64,000 nucleotides of DNA from Victivallis vadensis (GCF_003096415.1 NZ_QEKH01000003.1:174387-238386), one strand, 5' to 3'. Counted from the stretch's first letter, positions 40,421-49,961 are shown. Translations and numbers: made by a program. The notes: generated by a model from the sequence alone, not told the origin.

Positions 40421-40872
40421 TATTGATCACCTGTTTTCCGGTAATTTCCATATTTTCTGAACCACAACAGCAGGAAGAAAGTTCCTGCCGGGAAAAAAGC
40501 GCCGAACAGCAGCCCGGAACGCAAGCCGAACTGCTCGGAGGAAAGCCCGCCGGCCTGCTGCAGCTCTTTCAGCAGCGGGAATCCGGCGGCACGGTCGGTG
40601 ACGACGCCGAGCAGATACGGCCGGCTGCCGTACCGGTCCGCGGGCCAACTGAAAACGATATCGGAGAGTACCTGCGTTACATAATTGACGGCGAGCAGGA
40701 TGCCGAACTGAGTATAACTCAGTCCATACAGCATTTTCAGTGGGATGAATAGAATCGGGGTCAGGTTGACCACCAGCGCGCCGATGAAATTGGCGGTATA
40801 ACAAGCCAGCACAGTCGCCCGGTAAGATTTTCCGGCTGCCGCTTCCTCTGACTGTTCCTGCACTGCGTTCAT
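40420..40872 (-). pseudogene. MFS transporter with internal deletion
   Basis: Only 150 residues remain of a family that is normally about 400. The N-terminal part (YTANFIGALVVNLTPILFIP, LSYTQFGILLAVNYVTQVLS, then FSWPADRYGSRPYLL) covers the first two membrane helices and the conserved loop. It joins in frame to GVVTDRAAGFPLLKELQQAG and LRSGLLFGAFFPAGTFFLLL, which looks like the last helix and tail. The deletion of about 250 residues is in frame near residue 83. It cannot transport as a normal MFS protein. Confidence 0.7.
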
Positions 40873-40969
40873 CGATGAAAGTTCCTTTTCATAATATTCA
40901 GGCGGAAGTCGGAAAATAGATAAAACCGGCAATTCAATAAACAATCATGAAGCAAGATGATAAATAAAA

Positions 40970-41059
40970 TGGCGGAGAGAGAGGGATTCGAACCCTCGAT
41001 ACCCGTGAGGGTATAACGATTTTCGAGACCGTCGCCTTCGACCACTCAGCCATCTCTCC
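40970..41059 (-). tRNA. tRNA-Ser(CGA)
   Basis: A complete class II tRNA of 90 nt with encoded CCA. The acceptor stem is GGAGAGA/TCTCTCC. The D-arm begins GCTGAGTGGTCGAAGGC. The anticodon stem ACGGT/ATCGT holds the loop CTCGAAA, with anticodon CGA reading UCG. A long variable arm (TACCCTCACGGGTA) and the T-loop TTCGAAT complete it. Confidence 0.95.
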
Positions 41060-41264
41060 GCTGGTGATATTGCTAATATAACCTCAAAATTTCCAAAAGG
41101 CAAAACAAAAACAGGGAAGTTTTATAAAAAAGTCACGTTTTTTTTTGTATTTTTCGGGTTCTCCGGGTAAATTATAGCATGTTATGATTGTTTACCGGAT
41201 TGAATCTTCCTTACACAGGAGCGTGTGCGGAAGCCGGCCGGATATTTAAAAATCGGAGTTTTTC

Positions 41265-42680
41265 ATGGATTTGCAGTTTTTCAACACAATGGACCGCAAA
41301 GTCGTTCCGTTCCAGCCGATCGACGCCAAACTGGTGCGCATGTACACCTGCGGCCCCACGGTCTACAATTTCGCCCATATCGGCAATTTCCGCGCCTATA
41401 TGTTCGAGGACCTTCTGCGGCGCACGCTGGAGTATTTCGGATATCCCGTCAGGCAGGTGATGAACCTGACCGATGTGGACGACAAGACCATCCGCGATTC
41501 TCGCGCCGCCCGGCTGCCGTTGCGCGAATTCACCGCGAAATACAAGCAGGCTTTTTTTGAAGACCTGAAAACGCTCAATATCGAACCGGCGGAGGTTTAT
41601 CCCGCCGCCACCGATCATATTCCCCAGATGATCCGGCTGATTTCGGTGCTGATGGAGAAGGGGTTCGCCTATCAGGCGGAGGACAAATCGATCTATTTTT
41701 CGATCGACAAGTTCCCGGATTACGGCAAGCTCGCCAAAATCGACCGCGAAAACCAGCGCTCCGGCGTCCGCATCAAAAATGATGAATATGCGAAGGATTC
41801 CGTCGCAGATTTCGCGCTCTGGAAAGCATGGGACGAAAACGACGGCGACGTTGCCTGGGATTCGCCCTGGGGCAAGGGCCGCCCGGGATGGCATATCGAA
41901 TGCAGCGCGATGTCCAGCGAATACCTCGGCGATCAGTTTGATATCCACACCGGCGGCATCGACAACATGTTTCCGCATCACGAGGACGAAATCGCCCAGA
42001 GCGAAGCCGCTTCCGGCAAGAAGTGGGTGAACTACTGGCTGCATTGCGCCCATCTGATGGTCAACGGCGAGAAGATGTCCAAGTCGCTCGGCAACTTCTT
42101 CACGCTGCGCGATCTGCAGCAGAAGGGCTGGAAGGGGCGCGAAATCCGCTGGGTGCTGATCGGCGCCCATTACCGCAAGAAGCTGAACTTTACTTTCGAG
42201 GCGCTGGAGCAGGCCCGGGAAACACTGGGCAGGTTCGATGAATTTTTCCAGCGCATGCGGGAAATCGCCCAAACGGGCGACGGCACGGAGATTTCACAAA
42301 CCGTCGCGGGGGCGGAACAGGCATTCGCGGCGGCGATGGGCGATGACCTGAATATCTCCGAAGCGCTGGCGGCGATGTTCGACCTGCAGCGCGCCGCGAA
42401 CCGGCTGGCGGATGCCGGAGAGCTGACCGCCGCTGGCGGGGCCGAAGTTCTGGCGGCATTCCGCAAGTTCGACCGGATCATCGGCTGTTTTGAAGTCGAC
42501 GCGGTCAAAACGGAAGAATTTCCGGCGGAAGTGACCGCATTGGCCGAAGCCCGCATCGAAGCACGGAAAGCGAAAAACTTTGTCGAGAGCGACCGGCTCC
42601 GAGATGAGATTGCCGGACTCGGATTCATCGTGGAGGATATTCCGGGCGGCAAGTACCGGCTCAAAACACTTTCCAAATAG
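41265..42680 (+). CDS. cysS: Cysteinyl-tRNA synthetase
   Basis: 471 residues, normal length. The class I signature is present as FAHIGNFRAYM (HIGH-type) and KMSKSLGNFFTLRD (KMSKS). The zinc ligands include the Cys in YTCGPTVY and the His/Cys group in GRPGWHIECSAM and HHEDE. It joins cysteine to tRNA-Cys. It follows a tRNA-Ser gene on the other strand and ends at a clear terminator. A CTGTT-type inverted repeat closes the transcription unit. Confidence 0.96.
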   Translation: MDLQFFNTMDRKVVPFQPIDAKLVRMYTCGPTVYNFAHIGNFRAYMFEDLLRRTLEYFGYPVRQVMNLTDVDDKTIRDSRAARLPLREFTAKYKQAFFEDLKTLNIEPAEVYPAATDHIPQMIRLISVLMEKGFAYQAEDKSIYFSIDKFPDYGKLAKIDRENQRSGVRIKNDEYAKDSVADFALWKAWDENDGDVAWDSPWGKGRPGWHIECSAMSSEYLGDQFDIHTGGIDNMFPHHEDEIAQSEAASGKKWVNYWLHCAHLMVNGEKMSKSLGNFFTLRDLQQKGWKGREIRWVLIGAHYRKKLNFTFEALEQARETLGRFDEFFQRMREIAQTGDGTEISQTVAGAEQAFAAAMGDDLNISEALAAMFDLQRAANRLADAGELTAAGGAEVLAAFRKFDRIIGCFEVDAVKTEEFPAEVTALAEARIEARKAKNFVESDRLRDEIAGLGFIVEDIPGGKYRLKTLSK

Positions 42681-42690
42681 TATTCTTGCA

Positions 42691-42728
42691 CAGCCCCGCC
42701 CGAAATACTCCGGACGGGGCTGTTTTTT
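42691..42728 (+). terminator. Rho-independent terminator of cysS
   Basis: CAGCCCCGCCCG pairs with CGGACGGGGCTG (one G-T-type mismatch), followed by TTTTTT. Confidence 0.92.
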
Positions 42729-42734
42729 ACGGAT

Positions 42735-42751
42735 TCTAACAGGAATCTAAC
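42735..42751 (+). promoter_or_regulatory. Pho-box-like direct repeat
   Basis: TCTAAC occurs at 42735-42740 and 42746-42751, an 11-bp period, 68 nt before the response-regulator start. PhoB/PhoP-type regulators bind such direct repeats, so this may be an autoregulatory site. Confidence 0.4.
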
Positions 42752-42818
42752 CGGTTGCGTATTTTACCCGAACATTTCCATGGTACATTAACTTCCATAA
42801 CAAGTTGGAGGCTTTCTG

Positions 42819-43514
42819 ATGGGTAAAGAAAAAATATTGGTCGTCGAGGACGAAGAGGCGATTCAGGAGTTGATCCGTTACAATCTCAACAAGGATGGTT
42901 ACGATCGCGTCAGATGCTGCGAATCCGGTGAGGAGGCGCTTGCCGCCGCGACTGAATTCGCACCCGATTTGATCCTGCTCGACCTGATGCTTCCCGGAAT
43001 GGACGGGCTGGCGGTCTGCCGCCGGCTGAAGAGCGATACCCGCACCAGTGCGATTCCGATTATCATGCTGACCGCGAAATCCGAGGAGAGCGACATCGTG
43101 ATCGGCCTTGAAATGGGGGCGGACGACTATCTCCCCAAACCGTTCAGCCCCAAGGTGCTGATCGCCCGGATCAAATCGGTGCTGCGGCGGGTGAAGCCCT
43201 CCGATGCCGAGGCCGCCGCCGGGACCATCAAGCGCGGTCCGCTGTGCATGAACCGCGGCACCCGGGAGGCTCTGCTGGACGGACGGCCGATGACGCTGAC
43301 CTTCTCCGAATTCGAAACGCTTTATCTGCTGGCGCGCCGCCCCGGCTGGGTCTATACGCGCGGCCAGATCGTCAATGAGGTCAAGGGCGACGACTACCCG
43401 GTGACGGAGCGTGCCATCGACGTACAGATGGTCAGCATCCGCCGGAAACTGGGCACGCACGGCGACCTGATTGAAACGGTCCGCGGCGTCGGTTACCGGT
43501 TCGTACAGGATTGA
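42819..43514 (+). CDS. phoB: PhoB-type OmpR-family response regulator
   Basis: 231 residues. The receiver domain shows the acidic pair VEDEE, the phospho-acceptor Asp55 (LILLDLMLPGMDG), Thr in IIMLTAKSEE and Lys in YLPKPFSPK. A winged-helix DNA-binding domain follows (LTFSEFETLYLLARRPGWVY, then ERAIDVQMVSIRRKLG). The sequence is most like PhoB/PhoP regulators of phosphate starvation. The kinase gene begins 22 nt after the stop. AAGTTGGAGG precedes the start. The phosphate role is inferred from similarity; no pst or phoU gene is in view. Confidence 0.85.
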   Translation: MGKEKILVVEDEEAIQELIRYNLNKDGYDRVRCCESGEEALAAATEFAPDLILLDLMLPGMDGLAVCRRLKSDTRTSAIPIIMLTAKSEESDIVIGLEMGADDYLPKPFSPKVLIARIKSVLRRVKPSDAEAAAGTIKRGPLCMNRGTREALLDGRPMTLTFSEFETLYLLARRPGWVYTRGQIVNEVKGDDYPVTERAIDVQMVSIRRKLGTHGDLIETVRGVGYRFVQD

Positions 43515-43536
43515 ACCGCAACTCCGGGAAGAGAAT

Positions 43537-45327
43537 ATGAAAAACAGTTTTATTCAGTCCTGGCCGGTGATTTTTCTGGTAGTTATCCTGGGGGTGGTGA
43601 TTTTCCTGTGGCGTCAGTCTACGTCGTTGGAGCAGCTCTATATTACCAGAACGGAGATGGAGCTGCAGACCCGCGCCCGGCTTCTCTCGCGCGAGTCGCG
43701 GAAACTGATTCAGGATGACCGGCGCCGGCAGCTCCAGAGATTCTACGAGGAAGAGGGCAAAGCCACCGAAACCCGGATCACCCTGATCGCTCCCGACGGC
43801 GAGGTGCTGGCGGATTCGGAAGAGGAACCGGCCAGAATGGACAACCACCGGATGCGCCCCGAAATCATCGGTGCGATCAACTCCTTCCGGGACGGCCGCC
43901 CGTTTTATGCGACGATTCGGCACAGCTCCACGCTGGGGCGCCGCCTGATCTACTGTGCCGCGCCGATCGAAATCGACGGCAAAACCTACGTGCTGCGCAC
44001 CGCTTTCTCGATTCATAATCTGGATAAGGTGGTGCGGCAGGCGCGTCTGGATATCCTGCTGGCGATAACCGTGACCGCTTTGGTGGCCGCGATCCTGTGC
44101 TATGTGATTTTCCGCACCGTCAGCCGCCCGGTATGGGAGCTTTGCCGGGCGGCGGCCCGCATCTCCGGCGGCGATCTCGACACCCGGCTGCCGATTCCGG
44201 AGCGCGGCGTACTCCGGGAATTGGGCGAACACCTGAGCCGGATGGCCGAAGAGCTGAAAAAACGGATCAATGAAATTTCGCGAGAAAAAAGCGAGCGTGA
44301 TGCGATCTTCGCCGCGCTTGCCGAAGGGGTGATCGTACTCGACCGGCAGGACAATGTGATCGATATCAATACTGCCGCCCGGCAGATTTTCAAGCTGAAA
44401 GACGAGCCATGCGGCCTGCCGGTGAGCGGGATTATCCGCAATCTGGAAATCTCCGCTTTCATCGAAAAGCTGAAAAAAGAGGGGGCTCCGGTCGAAGCGG
44501 AATTTCCGGTCCAGCTTCCTTCCGGCGATAAGCAGCTCCGGGTGCGCGGCACCCGGCTGAAATGGTCCGAAGACAAGGCCTCCGGCATCCTGCTCGTGAT
44601 CTACGATATGACGCAGCTGCGCAAGCTGGAAAACTTCCGGCGCGACTTTGTCGCCAATGTGTCCCACGAGATCAAAACGCCCCTGACCGTGATCCGCGGT
44701 GCGGTGGAAACCCTGCGGGACGGGGCGATCCACGAGCCGGAGAGTGCCGAACGGTTCATGCAGATCATTGAGATGCACTCCGAGCGGCTCAATGCGCTGG
44801 TTCAGGATATCCTGAGCCTGTCGCAGCTGGAGTGCCGCGCGGTCGGCGACGGCTACAATATGGTTCCCGTGAATGTTTCCACGCCGATTTCAACCGCGGT
44901 GGAGCTGGCGCAGGCCAGGGCGGATGCCGCCGGCCTGAAGCTGGTGGTGGAAACCTCCGCCGATCCGGAAGTGCTGATCGATGTCCAGCTCGTCGAACAG
45001 GCCATCCTGAATTTGATTGACAATGCGATCAAGCACAGCGGCGAGAAGTCCGAAGTCAGGATCACGGCCCGGGAGGAGAGCGGCGAGGCGGTGATCGAAG
45101 TGGCCGATCACGGCTGCGGTATTCCGGCGGAACACCTGCCGCGCGTTTTCGAGCGGTTCTACCGGGTGGACAAGGCGCGCAGCCGCAAGGCCGGAGGAAC
45201 CGGTCTCGGGCTGGCCATCGTGAAGCATGTGATGCAGTTGCACCACGGTTCCGCGGAAGTGCACAGTACCGTGGGGCAGGGGAGCACATTCACGCTCCGG
45301 CTGCCGGTCTGCCGGCCGAAAGCCTGA
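43537..45327 (+). CDS. phoR: PhoR-type sensor histidine kinase
   Basis: 596 residues from the ATG at 43537, behind GGGAAGAG. There are two membrane helices (about 10-26 and 172-192) with a periplasmic domain between, then a HAMP linker, a PAS domain (IFAALAEGVIVLDRQDNVID), HisKA with His377 (DFVANVSHEIKTPLTVIRGA), and an ATPase domain (NAIKHSGEKSEVRITAREES, GCGIPAEHLPRVFERFYRVD, GGTGLGLAIVKHVMQ). It autophosphorylates on His and passes phosphate to the upstream PhoB-like regulator. The architecture is PhoR-like, but the signal is not shown by sequence. Confidence 0.85.
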   Translation: MKNSFIQSWPVIFLVVILGVVIFLWRQSTSLEQLYITRTEMELQTRARLLSRESRKLIQDDRRRQLQRFYEEEGKATETRITLIAPDGEVLADSEEEPARMDNHRMRPEIIGAINSFRDGRPFYATIRHSSTLGRRLIYCAAPIEIDGKTYVLRTAFSIHNLDKVVRQARLDILLAITVTALVAAILCYVIFRTVSRPVWELCRAAARISGGDLDTRLPIPERGVLRELGEHLSRMAEELKKRINEISREKSERDAIFAALAEGVIVLDRQDNVIDINTAARQIFKLKDEPCGLPVSGIIRNLEISAFIEKLKKEGAPVEAEFPVQLPSGDKQLRVRGTRLKWSEDKASGILLVIYDMTQLRKLENFRRDFVANVSHEIKTPLTVIRGAVETLRDGAIHEPESAERFMQIIEMHSERLNALVQDILSLSQLECRAVGDGYNMVPVNVSTPISTAVELAQARADAAGLKLVVETSADPEVLIDVQLVEQAILNLIDNAIKHSGEKSEVRITAREESGEAVIEVADHGCGIPAEHLPRVFERFYRVDKARSRKAGGTGLGLAIVKHVMQLHHGSAEVHSTVGQGSTFTLRLPVCRPKA

Positions 45328-45341
45328 GACGGGCCTCCCGT

Positions 45342-45863
45342 TTACCAGCCGGAAAAACGGGCGGCATTTTCTTTTAAAAACTGCTGCCGCGCCTTGTAAT
45401 CCGGACACATGCGCCGGACCGCCGCCCAGAAGCGGGCCGAGTGGTTCAGCTCCAGCCGGTGCGCCAGTTCGTGAATTATCACATAATCGACCACCGGCTC
45501 GGGGCACTGAATCAGCTTCCAGGTGAAATTGAGGTCGCCGTTGCGGTTGCAGGAGCCCCAGCGGGTCGATGCTCCGCCGATCCTGATGGTGCGGTAAGTG
45601 AGGTTGAACCGGTCGGCCTGCTCGCGGACTTTGCGCCCGATCATCTCCCGGGCCAGCCGGCGATAGAGCTTTTCCAGCGCGTTTTTGACCGCTTCCCCGT
45701 CTCCCCGCGGAACGATGAACGCATCGTCGAAAGCGAGAATCCGCCTGCTGAAGCGCAATTCATACTCCCGGCCCAGCAGCAGGAAATGTTCCCCTTCGAC
45801 GAAGCGGAAGCGCGGAAGCCGCGCCCGGTAATGCTCCATGCGGCGGTAAAGATCCTCGATCAC
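45342..45863 (-). CDS. YgjP-like (WLM/M48-type) metallopeptidase
   Basis: The zinc-protease motif DYVIIHELAHRLELNHSARF gives the H-E-x-x-H plus downstream His of the YgjP/DUF45 family. The WGSCNRNGDLNFTWKLIQCP block before it is a family hallmark. The usual start codons give a 173-residue protein from a GTG at 45863. The same frame stays open to the trxB stop and encodes LIIYSPRRTRIAFSVRPEDG and LEIRAPQGVSEKRLLEIATA, which is the conserved family N-terminus. The real start is therefore probably a rare codon such as the CTG at 45995. The substrate is unknown. Confidence 0.82.
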   Translation of the reverse strand: MIEDLYRRMEHYRARLPRFRFVEGEHFLLLGREYELRFSRRILAFDDAFIVPRGDGEAVKNALEKLYRRLAREMIGRKVREQADRFNLTYRTIRIGGASTRWGSCNRNGDLNFTWKLIQCPEPVVDYVIIHELAHRLELNHSARFWAAVRRMCPDYKARQQFLKENAARFSGW

Positions 45864-46010
45864 GGCGCGGTTCGCCGTCGCGATCTCCAGCAGCCGCTTT
45901 TCGGAAACTCCCTGCGGCGCCCGGATCTCCAGCCGGCCGTCTTCGGGACGGACGGAAAAGGCGATCCGGGTGCGGCGGGGCGAATAGATGATCAGCGGTT
46001 CCTGCGTAAG

Positions 46011-46940
46011 TCACTCCTTCGATTCCAGATAACGCTCGGCGTCCATACCGGCTTTGCAGCCCATTCCGGCGGCGGTGATCGCCTGCCGGTAGTGCGGGTC
46101 CGCACAATCTCCGGCGGCAAAAACGCCTGCCAGCGTGGTCCGCGACGAGTCGCCGGAAAGGACCACGAAACCGTGTTCGTCCAATTGAATGAACTCCTTG
46201 AAAGGCGCCGTATTCGGAATGTGGCCGAGCGCCGCAAAGTATCCCTTGCAGGCGATTTCGGAGGTCGCGCCGGTTTTCAGGCTTTTGACCCGGATTCCCT
46301 CCACCGACTCCTGCCCGAGGATGTCCTCAACCACGCTGGACCACACGAATTCGATCTTCGGATTGGCCCGGGCGCGTTCCGCCATGATCGGCGACGCGCG
46401 CAGTTCGTCCCGGCGGTGCACCACGTAAACCTTGTTGGCGAACCGGGTCAGGAATGTCGCTTCCTCCATCGCGGAATCGCCGCCGCCGATCACCACTACC
46501 GGAACATCCTTGAAGAACGCGCCGTCACAGGTGGCACAGGCGGAAACTCCGTGGTTGCGCAACCGTTCCTCATTGGGGAGGCCGAGGTAGCGCGGGCTGG
46601 CGCCGGTCGCAATGATCAGCGCCTCGGTTTCCACCACATCGCCGGAAGGCAGGATCAACTTCTGGATGCCGCCGTCGGTAAGCTCGAACTTCTCCACCGC
46701 GTCATATTCGATCCGGGTGCCGAAGCGTTCCGCCTGCGCCTGCATGGCGGTGACCAGATCGAAGCCCAGGACGCTCTCCGGAAACCCGGGAAAGTTTTCG
46801 ACCTCCGTGGTCTGGGTCAACAGGCCTCCGGGCAGCATGCCGGAATACAACAGCGGATTCAGGTTGGCCCGCGCCGCATAAATCGCGGCGGTGTAGCCGG
46901 CCGGTCCGCTTCCAACAATCACCAGTTTTTCTTTCTGCAT
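46011..46940 (-). CDS. trxB: Thioredoxin reductase
   Basis: 309 residues, the typical bacterial length. The FAD-binding start LVIVGSGPAGYTAAIYAARA, the redox pair in VSACATCDGAFF (C-A-T-C), the NADPH motif VVIGGGDSAMEEATFL and the C-terminal FAAGDCADPHYRQAITAAGM are all present. It reduces thioredoxin with NADPH. It is followed in the same frame by the YgjP-like gene, with no gap, so they are probably cotranscribed. An AGGAGGAG site precedes the ATG. Confidence 0.96.
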   Translation of the reverse strand: MQKEKLVIVGSGPAGYTAAIYAARANLNPLLYSGMLPGGLLTQTTEVENFPGFPESVLGFDLVTAMQAQAERFGTRIEYDAVEKFELTDGGIQKLILPSGDVVETEALIIATGASPRYLGLPNEERLRNHGVSACATCDGAFFKDVPVVVIGGGDSAMEEATFLTRFANKVYVVHRRDELRASPIMAERARANPKIEFVWSSVVEDILGQESVEGIRVKSLKTGATSEIACKGYFAALGHIPNTAPFKEFIQLDEHGFVVLSGDSSRTTLAGVFAAGDCADPHYRQAITAAGMGCKAGMDAERYLESKE

Positions 46941-46956
46941 CTTGAACTCCTCCTCT

Positions 46957-48858
46957 TCATTTGTTGCGATTCAAGAACATCGATAAAATCAGCAGGCCCC
47001 AGAGCAAATAGCCGTGGTCGCGGCGTCCGCTCTGGTGGGCGGCCCACAAAGTATGCAGTGTTTTCGGCTGGATGAAGCCGTCCGAAACGAGCGTGCCTTC
47101 AAACAGCTCCGTCGCCGCCAGGTCGCGCCATTCGCCGCGCAGCCAGAGCGACACCGGTACCCCGAAGCCTTTTTTGGGACGCTCCGCCAGTTCGGGGGGG
47201 ACCAGATCGGCAAACGCCGCTTTCAGGATGCGTTTCCGATTGCGCCCGTGCAGCTTATAATCGAACGGCAGCTTGGCGGCAAACTCCACCACCTCGCGGT
47301 CGAGGAACGGGGAACGCACCTCCAGCGATGCGGCCATTGAGGCGATATCGACCTTGGGGAGGATGTCATTCGCCAGATAGGCGTGCAGATCAAGCTCCGC
47401 GAGCCGCTCGAAGCGATTGGCGCTGGTCAGTTCCCATTGCAGCGAATCGAAAAGCTCCGCCGAATCATGCTGCAACACACCCCGCAACCGTTCGCCGAAC
47501 AGCGCCTGCTTCATCGGATTCGGGCAGTGGTCGAGCATATCGAAGTAGCGGCGTTCCGGCTGGCTTGCCAGCATGTGCAGCAGCCGGCGGGTCCGGCCGA
47601 GCAGAGTGCGTTCGCCACGGTCCGGCAAGGTCTGCACCAGTACGTGAAACAGCAGCTTGCGCACCGGCCCCGGCAGCGCATCCACGCGGGCCGCATACCG
47701 CATTGCCAGATACCGTTCGTAACCGGAAAACACCTCGTCCGCTCCGTCGCCGGAGAGAGCCACGGTGATGTGTTCCCGGGCGAACCGGCTCAACAGATAG
47801 GTCGGCAGCATCGACGCATCCGCATAGGGTTCGCCGTAGTGGGCGGCGAGTTTTTCCAGCAATGCGAAATCGCACGGATCCACCACCTGTTCAAAATGGC
47901 GCAGCTTTCCGCCGGTCCGGCTGTTGATCGACCGTGCCGCCGCCGAAGCCCATTTGCGTTCATCGTAAGCGGCGACTTCAAAGCCGATGGTGAATGCATC
48001 GGTTTCCGCCGGAGCGCGAAATCTTGCCGCGAGGCCGGCCACAATGGTCGAATCGAGGCCGCCGGAAAGAAACGTCCCGAGCGGCACATCGGTCATCAGG
48101 CGCTTTCCCACCGCCCGTTCCACCAGCCTGCGTAATTCGTGTGCGGCGTCATCAAAGCTCAACTCATTCTGCTTCAACGAATAGTCAAGGTGCCAGTAAC
48201 TGCGGATCGACACGGTCCCTTCGGAGAAACGCAGTTCCAGCTGATGGGCCGGGGGAAGTTTGCGCACATTGCGATAAACCGTGTTGGGGCAGGGGATGTA
48301 GTGCAGAGACAGAAAGTCGCTGATCGCCGTTTCATCCAGCTCCCGCGGCATTTGCGGGTGGCAGCGCAAGGCGTTGAGTTCGCTGGCGAAAATCAGCGTA
48401 TCGCCGGTCATGAAGTAGAGCAGCGGCTTTTTCCCCATTCGGTCCCGGGCCAGCAACACCCGGCGGGTCCGGGAATTGTAGACGGCGAAAGCGAACATTC
48501 CGTCGAGCATGCCGACGCATTCACTGCCCAGCTCTTCATACAGATGAACGATTACCTCGGTGTCGGTGTCGGTTTTGAATTCGTGTCCGCGCTTCTCCAG
48601 CTCCTGCCGGAGTTTGCGGTAGTTGTAGATTTCACCGTTCAGAATCACGACTACGCTGCCGTCCTCGTTGGAGATCGGCTGCGCCCCATGCGCCGGGTCG
48701 ATGATCGCCAGGCGACGGTGCCCGAAGGCGATTTCGTCGTTGCAGAAAAAGCCTGAGCCATCCGGTCCGCGATGGGCCTGCTGGTTGCACATCTTCCGAA
48801 CGATCCGTTCGACGTCCGGCGTGGCATGATGATTGATGATTCCGGCGATGGCACACAT
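46957..48858 (-). CDS. asnB: Asparagine synthase (glutamine-hydrolysing)
   Basis: 633 residues from the ATG at 48858. The mature N-terminal nucleophile is Cys2 in MCAIAGIIN. The glutaminase domain has RGPDGSGFF and HRRLAIID. The synthetase domain carries the ATP-binding SGGLDSTIVAGLAARF and the AVALSGDGADEVFSGYERYL block. It transfers ammonia from glutamine to aspartate; members of this subfamily also act as amidotransferases in polysaccharide and exosortase-linked loci. The neighbourhood does not settle which. The upstream frame is longer but has no ribosome site. Confidence 0.9.
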   Translation of the reverse strand: MCAIAGIINHHATPDVERIVRKMCNQQAHRGPDGSGFFCNDEIAFGHRRLAIIDPAHGAQPISNEDGSVVVILNGEIYNYRKLRQELEKRGHEFKTDTDTEVIVHLYEELGSECVGMLDGMFAFAVYNSRTRRVLLARDRMGKKPLLYFMTGDTLIFASELNALRCHPQMPRELDETAISDFLSLHYIPCPNTVYRNVRKLPPAHQLELRFSEGTVSIRSYWHLDYSLKQNELSFDDAAHELRRLVERAVGKRLMTDVPLGTFLSGGLDSTIVAGLAARFRAPAETDAFTIGFEVAAYDERKWASAAARSINSRTGGKLRHFEQVVDPCDFALLEKLAAHYGEPYADASMLPTYLLSRFAREHITVALSGDGADEVFSGYERYLAMRYAARVDALPGPVRKLLFHVLVQTLPDRGERTLLGRTRRLLHMLASQPERRYFDMLDHCPNPMKQALFGERLRGVLQHDSAELFDSLQWELTSANRFERLAELDLHAYLANDILPKVDIASMAASLEVRSPFLDREVVEFAAKLPFDYKLHGRNRKRILKAAFADLVPPELAERPKKGFGVPVSLWLRGEWRDLAATELFEGTLVSDGFIQPKTLHTLWAAHQSGRRDHGYLLWGLLILSMFLNRNK

Positions 48859-49067
48859 AAATGAACTCTTACTCCTCAAGATATGAAACGCGAAACTCCG
48901 GCGCTCCGGCTTCGGCACGCCCCCGGCAACATTACTCTCTTCAATTTAATATAATCTTATGCCGATGATTTACAAGGGAAGCCGGAACGGCCTTTCCCGT
49001 TTTTTGGCCGGATAAGCCGCTTTTTCCAGTTGCAAAACGGAGATTTTCAACTATATTTGACTTCATC
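48859..49067. promoter_or_regulatory. Divergent promoter region of asnB and thiL
   Basis: No gene seen. An AT-rich block near 48935-48970 and 49030-49065 should hold the two promoters. Confidence 0.45.
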
Positions 49068-49961
49068 ATGATGAACGAATTAAAAATCCTGAACCGGCTG
49101 CTGCCGACATTGACGCAGACTCCGGATGTGGTGACCGGCCCGGGAGATGATTGTGCCGTATTGAAAGCCTCCGGCGAGCTCCTGCTGCTGGCCGCGGTCG
49201 ATCAGGTGATCGGCGGCGTCCACTATTACTCCGGCATCACCAGTCCGGCGGCCGCCGGAGCGAAACTGATGAAGCGCAATCTCAGCGATATTGCCGCAAT
49301 GGGGGGAACTCCGAAGTGGGCGCTGCTGGCGCTGGCGGTGAACGGGCACTCCGAGGAATGGCTTCTGGAATTCTGCCGGGGAGCTCATGAGGCGGGAGCC
49401 GCTTTCGGCGTGCCGGTGGTCGGCGGCGATCTCGCTGAACTGGAAAACAAAGGCGAAGCCGGCAGCCTGACGATTCTCGGCGAAATCGCCGCTTCGGAAG
49501 TGATTCTGCGTTCAGGAGCGCGGCCGGGAGACCGGCTGTATGTGACCGGCGAATTCGGCAACTCCCTGACGAGCGGCCATCACCTGAATTTCACTCCGCG
49601 CCTCCGGGAAGGGCGGCTGCTGGCGCGGAAACATTTCGCGACGGCGATGCTCGATGTCAGCGACGGGCTGCTGCTGGACGCGGTCCGGCTGGCGTGTGCG
49701 TCGCAGGTCGATCTGGTGATGAATCCCGGGAAGGTGCCGCTTCGGGCGGGTGCCGTCCGCGAGACGGCATTCAGCGACGGCGAGGATTACGAGCTTTTAT
49801 TCACGGTTCCGCAGGACCGGTGCGGAGAGCTGGAACGGGACTGGCCTTCGGATTTTGCGCCGCTCCATTGCATCGGGACGGCGGAGCAGGGGAACGGCGA
49901 AGTGCGCACCCCTGCCGGAACTATACTTTCCCGGAACAGGAAAATCGGTTATGAACATTGA
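49068..49961 (+). CDS. thiL: Thiamine-monophosphate kinase
   Basis: 297 residues. The metal and nucleotide motifs are clear: TGPGDDCAVLKA, the AVDQVIGGVHY region with the basic MKRNLSDIAAMGG stretch, VVGGDLAE, and MLDVSDGLLLDAVRLA near the C-terminal half, with SDGEDYELLF. It phosphorylates thiamine monophosphate to thiamine diphosphate. The stop overlaps the tsaE start by 11 bases. A double ATG at the start makes 49071 equally possible. Confidence 0.9.
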   Translation: MMNELKILNRLLPTLTQTPDVVTGPGDDCAVLKASGELLLLAAVDQVIGGVHYYSGITSPAAAGAKLMKRNLSDIAAMGGTPKWALLALAVNGHSEEWLLEFCRGAHEAGAAFGVPVVGGDLAELENKGEAGSLTILGEIAASEVILRSGARPGDRLYVTGEFGNSLTSGHHLNFTPRLREGRLLARKHFATAMLDVSDGLLLDAVRLACASQVDLVMNPGKVPLRAGAVRETAFSDGEDYELLFTVPQDRCGELERDWPSDFAPLHCIGTAEQGNGEVRTPAGTILSRNRKIGYEH

